Of a stretch of DNA of 64,000 bases, positions 57,899 through 64,000 are shown one piece after another. The position numbers and the translations under genes were made by a program. The notes under the pieces are model-generated. The model saw nothing but the letters and a program-made list of their open reading frames with translations. It did no database searches and was not told where the DNA came from. Source of the stretch: Actinomadura oligospora ATCC 43269 (GTDB lineage: Bacteria; Actinomycetota; Actinomycetes; Streptosporangiales; Streptosporangiaceae); NCBI RefSeq assembly GCF_000518265.1, contig NZ_JADG01000004.1, positions 62,001 to 126,000 on the forward strand, read 5' to 3'. How positions within the stretch are numbered: the first letter of the stretch is position 1; each line of letters begins with the position of its first letter.

Positions 57899-59134
57899 AT
57901 GTATGACGAACGGCCGCCCCACCGGCTCGCCCCCGGCGGTCCGCGTCCACCGTTGGGCAGGCGGCTGCGCCCTTGGCACTGGGTTGCCATCGACTGCGCC
58001 GTCGCCGTCGTGCTCGGCGCGATCGCGATCAGGGCGATGCCCCATCTGTTCCGGGTCCCCGATCCGCATCACCTCGGGTTCCCGCGGCCGTCGCGGGCCG
58101 CGTTCGTCCTCGCCGTCCTCGCCGAGGTGACGGCCTGCGCCGGGCTCGCGCTGCGCCGTTCGCGTCCGTCCGTGGGGGCCGCCGCGCTCTGGTCCGGCTG
58201 GGTGCTGCTGCTGACGGCGGCCGGACGGTACTCGCTCGCCACCCCCGCCGCGACGGCCATGGTCGTGGTCGCCGTCCTGCTCGTCTACCAGATCTGCGCC
58301 GCGCGGCCGTTCCGGTGGGCCGCCGCCGCATGCGGGCTCACGGTCGGCTCGGCGCTGCTGACGGCTCCGCTCGGCTCGTCCGAACTCCAGCAGGGCGCGG
58401 TGATCTGCGTGTTCGCCGTGTCGGCGGCGGCGGTGACGGGGCGGCTCGTCCACCGCAACAGGTCGTACGCCGCCGAGCTTCGCGGCCACGAGGCCGCGTT
58501 GCTGCGCGGCGAGCTCGCGCAGCAGCGGCTGCGCGTCGCCCGGGAGGTGCACGACGTGATCGCGCACAGCATGAGCGTCGTGGGGGTCCAGGCGGGATAC
58601 GGCCGGTTCGTGTTCGACCAGGACCCGGGGCTGGCCGCCGAGGCGCTGGAGAACATCCAGCGCGTCAGCCACGACTCGCTCCGGGAACTGCGCGGCCTGC
58701 TGGCGGTCCTGCGCACGACCGCCGAGGACGGCGTGGCGGCCCCCGCGCCGGGACTCGCCGACCTCGAGCCGCTGGTCGCACGGGTGGGTCAGGCGGGCGT
58801 CCGGGTCGACCTCACGGTCACCGGCGACACGGGCGACCTGCCGCCCGGCGTGGCCCTGGCCGTGTACCGCATCGTCCAGGAAGCGCTGACCAACGTCGTG
58901 AAGCACGCGGGATCGGCGACCGCGAACGCCGCCGTCACCCGCACCGCCGAGGGACTGACGATCGAGGTCCGCGACGACGGCCCGGGTCCCTCCGCCCACG
59001 ACGGCGGAGGCCACGGCCTCGCCGGGATCGCCGAGCGCGCCGCCCTGTACGGAGGCCGCGTCACGGCGGGGCCCGCCGAGGGCGGCGGCTTCCTGGTCCA
59101 GGCCGTCCTGCCGTTCGCCGGGGACGCGGCGTGA
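57899..59134 (+). CDS. NarL-family sensor histidine kinase
   Basis: 411 residues. Five or six membrane helices (to about residue 185) make a sensor with little outside domain. Then HisKA_3: ARVAREVHDVIAHSMSVVGVQAG, with phospho-His in EVHD. The ATPase domain has LAVYRIVQEALTNVVKHAG (N box) and GGGHGLAGIAERAALYGGRV (G box). It phosphorylates the regulator encoded by the next gene (GTGA overlap). Divergent from an ABC transporter, which it may control in the manner of cell-envelope stress systems. Confidence 0.94.
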   Translation: MYDERPPHRLAPGGPRPPLGRRLRPWHWVAIDCAVAVVLGAIAIRAMPHLFRVPDPHHLGFPRPSRAAFVLAVLAEVTACAGLALRRSRPSVGAAALWSGWVLLLTAAGRYSLATPAATAMVVVAVLLVYQICAARPFRWAAAACGLTVGSALLTAPLGSSELQQGAVICVFAVSAAAVTGRLVHRNRSYAAELRGHEAALLRGELAQQRLRVAREVHDVIAHSMSVVGVQAGYGRFVFDQDPGLAAEALENIQRVSHDSLRELRGLLAVLRTTAEDGVAAPAPGLADLEPLVARVGQAGVRVDLTVTGDTGDLPPGVALAVYRIVQEALTNVVKHAGSATANAAVTRTAEGLTIEVRDDGPGPSAHDGGGHGLAGIAERAALYGGRVTAGPAEGGGFLVQAVLPFAGDAA

Positions 59135-59775
59135 CCGTCCGGGTCGTGGTCGCCGACGACCAGACCCTGGTGCGTGCCGGATTCGCCGGAATCATCCGCG
59201 CCGCCGACGGGTTCACCGTCGTGGCCGAGGCCGCCGACGGCCGCGAGGCCGTGGAGGCCGCCCGCCTCCACCGGCCGGACGTGGTGCTCATGGACATCCG
59301 CATGCCCGTCATGGACGGCATCGCGGCCACCCGGGAGGTCACCTCCACCACGACGGCGAAGGTCCTGGTCCTCACCACCTTCGACGTCGACGCCTACGTC
59401 TACGAGGCGCTGCGCGCGGGGGCCGGTGGCTTCGTCCTCAAGGACGTCTCGCCGGCCGACCTGCTGGCCGGGATCCGGGCCGTCGTCCGCGGGGACGCGC
59501 TCCTCGCCCCGACCGTCACCCGCCGCCTCATCGACGCCTTCACCGCCCGCCCGCCCGTGCCGTCCCCGGACCGCCTGGGCATCACCGGCAGGGAGCTCGA
59601 CGTCCTCACCCTCATCGCCGCGGGCCACACCAACTCCGAGATCGCGGCGCGCCTGCACATCACCGAGGGCACCACCAAGACCCACGTCAGCCGCCTGCTC
59701 GCCAAACTCCAGGCCCGCGACCGGGTCCACCTCGTCCTCATCGCCCACCGCCACGGCATCGCCCCGCCGCCATGA
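59131..59775 (+). CDS. NarL/LuxR-type response regulator
   Basis: 214 residues from GTG 59131. Receiver: VVVADDQTLVRAGFAGII (acidic pair), VVLMDIRMPVMDG (phospho-Asp), VLVLTTFDVDAYVYEALRAGAGGFVLKDV (Thr and Lys). DNA-binding: LGITGRELDVLTLIAAGHTNSEIAARLHITEGTTKTHVSRLLAKLQ. Partner of the kinase gene it overlaps. Likely target is the divergent ABC transporter operon. Confidence 0.95.
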   Translation: MTVRVVVADDQTLVRAGFAGIIRAADGFTVVAEAADGREAVEAARLHRPDVVLMDIRMPVMDGIAATREVTSTTTAKVLVLTTFDVDAYVYEALRAGAGGFVLKDVSPADLLAGIRAVVRGDALLAPTVTRRLIDAFTARPPVPSPDRLGITGRELDVLTLIAAGHTNSEIAARLHITEGTTKTHVSRLLAKLQARDRVHLVLIAHRHGIAPPP

Positions 59776-59853
59776 CGACCCAGCCGCGACCGCGCCGACC
59801 ACCAGGGCACCCTCGGCCTTCCGGGCCACGGAAAGGGCCAAACCCGGCCGGGC

Positions 59854-60528
59854 TCAGTCTCTCGTCTCCCGCCCCCGCGGCTTGACCAGACCCGAGTCGT
59901 ACGCGGCGACGGCCGCCTGCAGACGGTCACGGACGCCGAGTTTGAGCAGCAGGCTCTGGACGTGGCTCTTCACGGTGGTCTCGGCGACGTGGAGCGACTG
60001 CGTGATCTCGGCGTTGGAGAGCCCGCGGGCCAGCAGCAGGAGCACGTCGATCTCCCGCGCGGAGAGCAGCTTCCGCAGGTCCTGACCGTCGGCCTGGTCG
60101 GGGCCGTCCGCCATGCGCTCCAGAAGCCGGCGGGTCACGGACGGCGCGAGGATCGCCTCGCCGGCGGCGATCACCCTGACGGCCTCGACGAGCTGGTCCG
60201 CGGTGGAGTCCTTCAGCAGGAATCCCGAGGCCCCCGCGCGCAGCGCCTGGGCCACGTAGTCGTCCAGGTGGAAGGTGGTCAGGACCAGGACGCGGCACGG
60301 CGCGGGACTCCGGGCGAGCAGGGCGCGGGTCGCGGCGACGCCGTCGAGGCGGGGCATGCGGATGTCCATCAGCACGACGTCGGGGCGCAGTCGGCGGGCC
60401 GCCTCCACGGCCTCCGCGCCGTCGGCCGCCTCGCCGACGACGTCGAAGCCGGGCTCGGTCTCGAGCGTCGCGCGCAGGCCGGCCCGGATCAGGGTCTGGT
60501 CGTCGGCGATCAGGATCCTGATGGTCAC
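59854..60528 (-). CDS. NarL/LuxR-type response regulator (second module)
   Basis: 224 residues from GTG 60528. Receiver: ILIADDQTLIRAGLRATLE, VVLMDIRMPRLDG, VLVLTTFHLDDYVAQALRAGASGFLLKDS. DNA-binding: LLSAREIDVLLLLARGLSNAEITQSLHVAETTVKSHVQSLLLKLGV. Close in sequence to the regulator at 59131 but on the other strand; the two converge with a 78-nt gap. Its start overlaps the kinase stop (GTGA). Last gene of a five-gene run with ABC genes. Confidence 0.95.
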   Translation of the reverse strand: MTIRILIADDQTLIRAGLRATLETEPGFDVVGEAADGAEAVEAARRLRPDVVLMDIRMPRLDGVAATRALLARSPAPCRVLVLTTFHLDDYVAQALRAGASGFLLKDSTADQLVEAVRVIAAGEAILAPSVTRRLLERMADGPDQADGQDLRKLLSAREIDVLLLLARGLSNAEITQSLHVAETTVKSHVQSLLLKLGVRDRLQAAVAAYDSGLVKPRGRETRD

Positions 60529-61802
60529 GGCGCCTCCCCGGCCACCCGCAGGGTGGCGTGGACCTCGAATCCGCCGTCCCGGCCGCGCCCCGCGCGCAGG
60601 GTGCCGTCGTACATCGCGGCGCGCTCGCGCATTCCGACGAGCCCGTGGGCGCCGGCGGACGGCTCGTTCCGCGGGCCGAGGCCGTCGTCGACGACGTGGA
60701 GGTGGAGCATCGGCCCGGCCCGGGTGATCGTGACCGACGCCGTGGCGGGACGGCCCGCGTGCTTGAGGGTGTTGGTGAGCGCCTCCTGGACGATGCGGTA
60801 GGCGGCCAGCCCGACGCCCGCGGGCAGCGTCGAGGGCTCCGCGTCCAGGCGGACCGGCACTCCGGCGGACTCGACCTTCGCGATCAGCTCGGCCAGGGAC
60901 GCCAGGCCCGGTCGCGGCTCCAGCGGCTCGCCGTCCTCGGGGCGCAGCACGGCCAGGACGCGGCGCATCTCGGCCAGCGCCTCGCGGCTGACGGCGGAGA
61001 TGGTCGCGAGGTGGTCCGGGACGACCTCGGGCCGGGTGCGGGCGCAGCGGCCCGCCGCCTCGGCCTGCACGGTGATGAGGCTGATCGAGTGTCCGATGAC
61101 GTCGTGGAGCTCGCGGGCGATGCGCAGGCGCTCGTCGGCGATGGCGCGTTCGGCGCGCTCGCCCTCCTCGCGTTCCAGGCGGCGCGCCCGCTCCTCCAGC
61201 TGGGCGATGTAGGCGCGCCGGGTGCGGACGGCATAGCCGCAGACCCACGCCGAGACGACGCACAGGCCGAGGGAGAGGACGGCCCACAGGGCGCCCTCGG
61301 ACGGGCGGACGCGGGTACCGGGTGAGAGGTTCGCGGCCATGAGCGCGACGGCGGCCACCAGCGAGGCGAGGAGGCCTCGACGGTCGGCTCCGTCCGCCAC
61401 CGCAGTGCGAGCGAACGGAACAGCGGGAAACCGGCCCGCGCCTGGCCTCGCCGGGGCGCCGGAGCCGTGGACGGCCAGGTCGGCGGGGCCGTGGACGGCC
61501 AGGGCATAGGCCGCGGCCAGGGGCCCCGCGACGGCGGCCGGTGCCGGGAACCCTGTCGCGATCATGACCACGCCGAGGGCGGTGGTCCCCGCCAGAACGG
61601 CCAGTGGCGCTCGCCTGCGCGCCAGGATCAGCGCGGCCTGCGCCGGTGCCAGCAGCCACACCGAGTAGCCGGGCAGCCAGGACACCAGCCGGTTCGTCGT
61701 CCCGCAGACGACGACCGCCGAGCCCGCCGAGGCGAACAGCGCGTCGGCGGCTCTCTGCCTCCACCCCGGTCGCCTCATGTCGATCAGCATGCCCGACGTC
61801 AC
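60525..61802 (-). CDS. NarL-family sensor histidine kinase (second module)
   Basis: 425 residues from GTG 61802, whose GTGA overlaps the permease stop; ATG 61790 is an alternative. Membrane region to about residue 190 with a Pro/Ala-rich insert. A coiled stretch (QLEERARRLEREEGERAERA) leads to LRIARELHDVIGHSISLITVQAEAAG with the phospho-His. ATPase motifs: LAAYRIVQEALTNTLKHAG and GAHGLVGMRERAAMYDGTL. Coupled upstream to two permeases and an ATPase, so the system probably senses the compound that the transporter handles. Confidence 0.94.
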   Translation of the reverse strand: MTSGMLIDMRRPGWRQRAADALFASAGSAVVVCGTTNRLVSWLPGYSVWLLAPAQAALILARRRAPLAVLAGTTALGVVMIATGFPAPAAVAGPLAAAYALAVHGPADLAVHGSGAPARPGAGRFPAVPFARTAVADGADRRGLLASLVAAVALMAANLSPGTRVRPSEGALWAVLSLGLCVVSAWVCGYAVRTRRAYIAQLEERARRLEREEGERAERAIADERLRIARELHDVIGHSISLITVQAEAAGRCARTRPEVVPDHLATISAVSREALAEMRRVLAVLRPEDGEPLEPRPGLASLAELIAKVESAGVPVRLDAEPSTLPAGVGLAAYRIVQEALTNTLKHAGRPATASVTITRAGPMLHLHVVDDGLGPRNEPSAGAHGLVGMRERAAMYDGTLRAGRGRDGGFEVHATLRVAGEAP

Positions 61803-62659
61803 CCGTCCCGCGTCCGCAGCAGCGCCATCCCGGCGGCGGCCGTGACGACGACGTAGAGGGCGAGCACGCACCCGGCGGACACGGGCCGCAGCAGGAAGCC
61901 GACGTGCGAGTGCCACAGCGAGAAGCCGAGGTTGGACGGCAGGTACGGGACCGTGTGCCGCCATACGAAGCCCTTCGGGAGGTTGTTGACCAGCACGGGC
62001 AGGATCGTGAACAGGCACAGGAGGGCCGAGATGGCGACGGCGGTGCTGCGCGCCAGCGCGCCGAGGAACAGGCCGAGCAGCCCGGTCAGGGTCAGGTAGA
62101 GGGCGCCGCCGAGGACCGCGCCCGCCGCGCCGGAGTCGGCCGGGGACGCGTGGGGCGTCGCCCCGGACAAGCGGCTCTGACCGAGCAGGAACGCGGCCGA
62201 GACCGTGACCAGAGCCAGGCCGAAGCCCAGGAGGCCGACCAGGAGCGCCTTCGCCGCCAGCACCAGCGGGCGCTGCGGCGTCGCCACGAAGGTGCCCCGG
62301 ATCTGCCCGGTGCCGTACTCAGTCGTCACCACGAGCGCGCCGAGCGCGCCGAAGAACAGGGGAGTGATCTGGAGGAACCCGAGCCCGGTGTCGACCGGAC
62401 GGAAGTGGGCCTGCGCCTGGGCGCCCAGGGTGTGCCAGCGCGCCTGGAAGCCCGAGCAGACCAGGAACGCGAGCCCGACGCTGAACGCGAACCCGCTCAG
62501 GGCGGTCGCCCGCAGCGACCGCAGCGACCGCAGTTTGATCCACTCGCTCGCCAGCACCGCCCGTCCCCGGGACAGCGGCGTCACCGGCGCGTGCCGCGGT
62601 ACCGGCGGACGCCGCGCTCGTGCCGCGGGCACCGGTGTGCCGGAGGTATCGGTGGGCAT
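61799..62659 (-). CDS. ABC transporter permease (second module, B)
   Basis: 286 residues from ATG 62659 (GTG 62662 also possible); the A of the ATG is shared with the previous stop. A Pro/Arg-rich start (about 1-35) is followed by ASEWIKLRSLRSLRATALSG and six helices, with VVTTEYGTGQIRGTFVATPQRPLVLAAK as the gate motif and ending in LLRTRDG. Paralogous to the next upstream permease. Confidence 0.9.
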   Translation of the reverse strand: MPTDTSGTPVPAARARRPPVPRHAPVTPLSRGRAVLASEWIKLRSLRSLRATALSGFAFSVGLAFLVCSGFQARWHTLGAQAQAHFRPVDTGLGFLQITPLFFGALGALVVTTEYGTGQIRGTFVATPQRPLVLAAKALLVGLLGFGLALVTVSAAFLLGQSRLSGATPHASPADSGAAGAVLGGALYLTLTGLLGLFLGALARSTAVAISALLCLFTILPVLVNNLPKGFVWRHTVPYLPSNLGFSLWHSHVGFLLRPVSAGCVLALYVVVTAAAGMALLRTRDG

Positions 62660-63489
62660 CACACGTCCCTCTTCCGGGTCAGCGTCAGGACGGCACCGGC
62701 CGACACGACGACGTCCAGGGCGAACAGCGAGAAGCCCTGCCAGGGGCCGAGGCTGTGCGGCGAGGGCGGCATCACGTGCCACACCTGGGAGCCGGCCTCG
62801 CCGGGCAGGTAGGGGAGGATCCCGTCCGCGAGGCCGCTCGGCAGCAGTCCCACCATCAGCGGCAGGACCAGCAGGACGCCGAACAGCGCCGCCAGCCCGA
62901 GCGGGGTGGAACGCGACAGCGCCCCCAGGGCCGTTCCGAACAACGCGATCAGGGTGAGGTACAGGCCACCGCCCAGGACGGCGCGCAGCACCCCCGGGTC
63001 CTCCAGCTCCGCATGGGGCACCGGCCCGGTGAGGAGGTGCTGCCCGAGAGCGAAGGCCCCGAACGACGAGGCCGTGGTCACGGCCCAGACGACCGCGCCG
63101 AGCACCAGTCCCTTGACGACGAGGACCTGGGCACGCTGCGGTGTCGCCGCGAGCGTCGTCCGGATCAGGCCGGTGCCGTACTCACCCGTCACCGCCAGCA
63201 CCCCGAGCGCGCCGACGAACAGCTGCGCCGGCTCGATGCCGCGCAGGCTGGTGGAGGCGGGGTCGAAGGCCGCCCGCTCGGACGCGGACATCGAGGCCCA
63301 ACCGGACCGGTATCCCGAGCAGAGGACGAGCGCCCCCAGCACGATGACCACGGCCGTGGCCCCGAGCACCGCCGGCGCGGACCGCACCGACCAGAGCTTG
63401 ACCCATTCGCTGCGGGCCGTGGCGCGCAGCCGCGCCCGCGGGCCGTGCCGCCGCCCCTCGGCCGCCGTCCGGACCAGGTGCGCGTTCAT
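62659..63489 (-). CDS. ABC transporter permease (second module, A)
   Basis: 276 residues from ATG 63489 (ATGA overlap with the ATPase). ARSEWVKLWSVRSAPAVLGA precedes the first helix; AVTGEYGTGLIRTTLAATPQRAQVLVVK is the gate motif; six helices; ends LTLTRKRDV. Two different permeases follow a single ATPase, so the complex is probably a heterodimer in the membrane. Confidence 0.9.
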   Translation of the reverse strand: MNAHLVRTAAEGRRHGPRARLRATARSEWVKLWSVRSAPAVLGATAVVIVLGALVLCSGYRSGWASMSASERAAFDPASTSLRGIEPAQLFVGALGVLAVTGEYGTGLIRTTLAATPQRAQVLVVKGLVLGAVVWAVTTASSFGAFALGQHLLTGPVPHAELEDPGVLRAVLGGGLYLTLIALFGTALGALSRSTPLGLAALFGVLLVLPLMVGLLPSGLADGILPYLPGEAGSQVWHVMPPSPHSLGPWQGFSLFALDVVVSAGAVLTLTRKRDV

Positions 63490-64000
63490 GCGGGCACCGG
63501 GGCCCGGTAGACGACGCTGCCCTCGGTGAGCCGGAAGTACGCCTCCTCCAACGACGAGGTCACATCCCGCAGCTGGTGCAGCACGTGGCCCCGCGCGGCG
63601 GCGAGCTCGCCGATCGCCGCCGACTCGACTCCCACGACCAGCAGCGTCCCGTCCGGTCTCAGGGTGACCTCGCCGCCCAGCGTCCGCAGCTCGCCCGCGA
63701 GCCGGTGGTGGTCGACGGCCCGGACCTCGACCCGGTCCGTGGCGTCGCGGGCGATCAGCTCGTCCAGCGGCATGTCGGCCAGCAGCCGTCCCTCGCCGAT
63801 CACCAGCAGGTGGTCGGCGGTCAGGGCCGTCTCGCTCATCAGGTGGCTGCTGACCAGCACGGTGCGCCCCTCGGCGGCGAGCGAACGCATCAGGGTCCTG
63901 ATCCACAGGATGCCGTCCGGATCCAGGCCGTTGACCGGCTCGTCGAACAGCAGGATCCCGGGGTCGCCGAGCAACGCGCCCGCGATGCCCAGCCGCTGCG
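63486..64000 (-). CDS. ABC transporter ATP-binding protein, partial (5' end outside window)
   Basis: The C-terminal 171 residues are present. They include the end of the signature helix (QRLGIAGALLG), Walker B ILLFDEPVNGLDPDG, and VLVSSHLMSETALTADHLLVIG. The family tail (LRDVTSSLEEAYFRLTEG) follows. It is closely similar to the ATPase at 56850, so the two modules are related. Walker A lies beyond base 64000. First known gene of the coupled run ATPase-permease-permease-kinase-regulator. Confidence 0.93.
   Translation of the reverse strand, partial: QRLGIAGALLGDPGILLFDEPVNGLDPDGILWIRTLMRSLAAEGRTVLVSSHLMSETALTADHLLVIGEGRLLADMPLDELIARDATDRVEVRAVDHHRLAGELRTLGGEVTLRPDGTLLVVGVESAAIGELAAARGHVLHQLRDVTSSLEEAYFRLTEGSVVYRAPVPA

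Overview
The window is about 64 kb of very GC-rich DNA with strong third-position G/C bias, Tat and lipoprotein machinery, GTG starts, ATGA/GTGA gene overlaps and CU044_5270-type proteins. This points to a mycelial actinobacterium, probably Streptosporangiales/Thermomonosporaceae (Actinomadura-like). That placement is inferred from gene content alone.

Layout. 0-1 kb: the 3' part of a tRNA-like gene with a terminator, followed by a HTH plus LAGLIDADG-type protein. 0.9-6.2 kb: a divergent MarR/MFS efflux pair, a degenerate 16-nt repeat field, pyruvate kinase with DasR-type (dre-like) sites upstream, and a DJ-1/PfpI protein divergent from an AraC regulator. 6.4-12.1 kb: a Tat-exported phosphoesterase with a YVTN beta-propeller protein, three small enzyme-fold genes, and a membrane-anchored esterase. 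12.5-18.6 kb: gltB-gltD (glutamate synthase), whose likely promoter is overlapped by a dre-like palindrome. 19-25.6 kb: two tandem membrane-anchored paralogues, a VIT1-type transporter, Lgt with a long acidic tail, two membrane-anchored DsbA-like proteins and a VKOR, forming an extracytoplasmic folding and lipoprotein cluster. 25.9-31.7 kb: the trp/his block (trpA, trpB, trpC, DUF2752, an orphan response regulator, the Trp-associated membrane protein, hisI) with no trpE. A leaderless 17-codon ORF resembling a trp leader precedes trpB.

31.7-33.7 kb is mostly non-coding: a 23-nt repeat array, a cold-shock gene, and a decayed gene fragment. 33.7-37.8 kb encodes a heterodimeric ABC exporter with one degenerate ATP site and low-complexity extensions. 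38-40.5 kb holds a HEAT-like protein and a winged-helix (AlkZ-like) protein. 40.6-46 kb holds two ECF sigma modules. In the first, a sigma gene is preceded by a coupled 11-codon ORF and followed by two CU044_5270 proteins; the second of these is an in-frame fusion of a copy of the leader ORF to a truncated paralogue. In the second module the sigma gene carries a perfect 120-bp tandem duplication in region 2. 46-56 kb is a run of enzymes (heteromeric acyl-CoA dehydrogenase, CocE hydrolase, GNATs, VOC, DUF899), small HEAT and SUKH-like proteins, and an ArsR/SRPBCC pair under a promoter with two perfect palindromic operators. 56-64 kb contains two related ABC-transporter/two-component modules.

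Themes. Carbon and nitrogen entry points (pyk, gltBD) carry dre-like sites. Periplasmic folding genes sit beside trp genes, as in other actinomycetes. Short tandem arrays recur directly downstream of gene 3' ends, and several genes show recent in-frame duplications. The strongest candidates for something undescribed are the duplicated/fused sigma leader, the duplicated sigma region 2, and the tRNA-like/LAGLIDADG pair.
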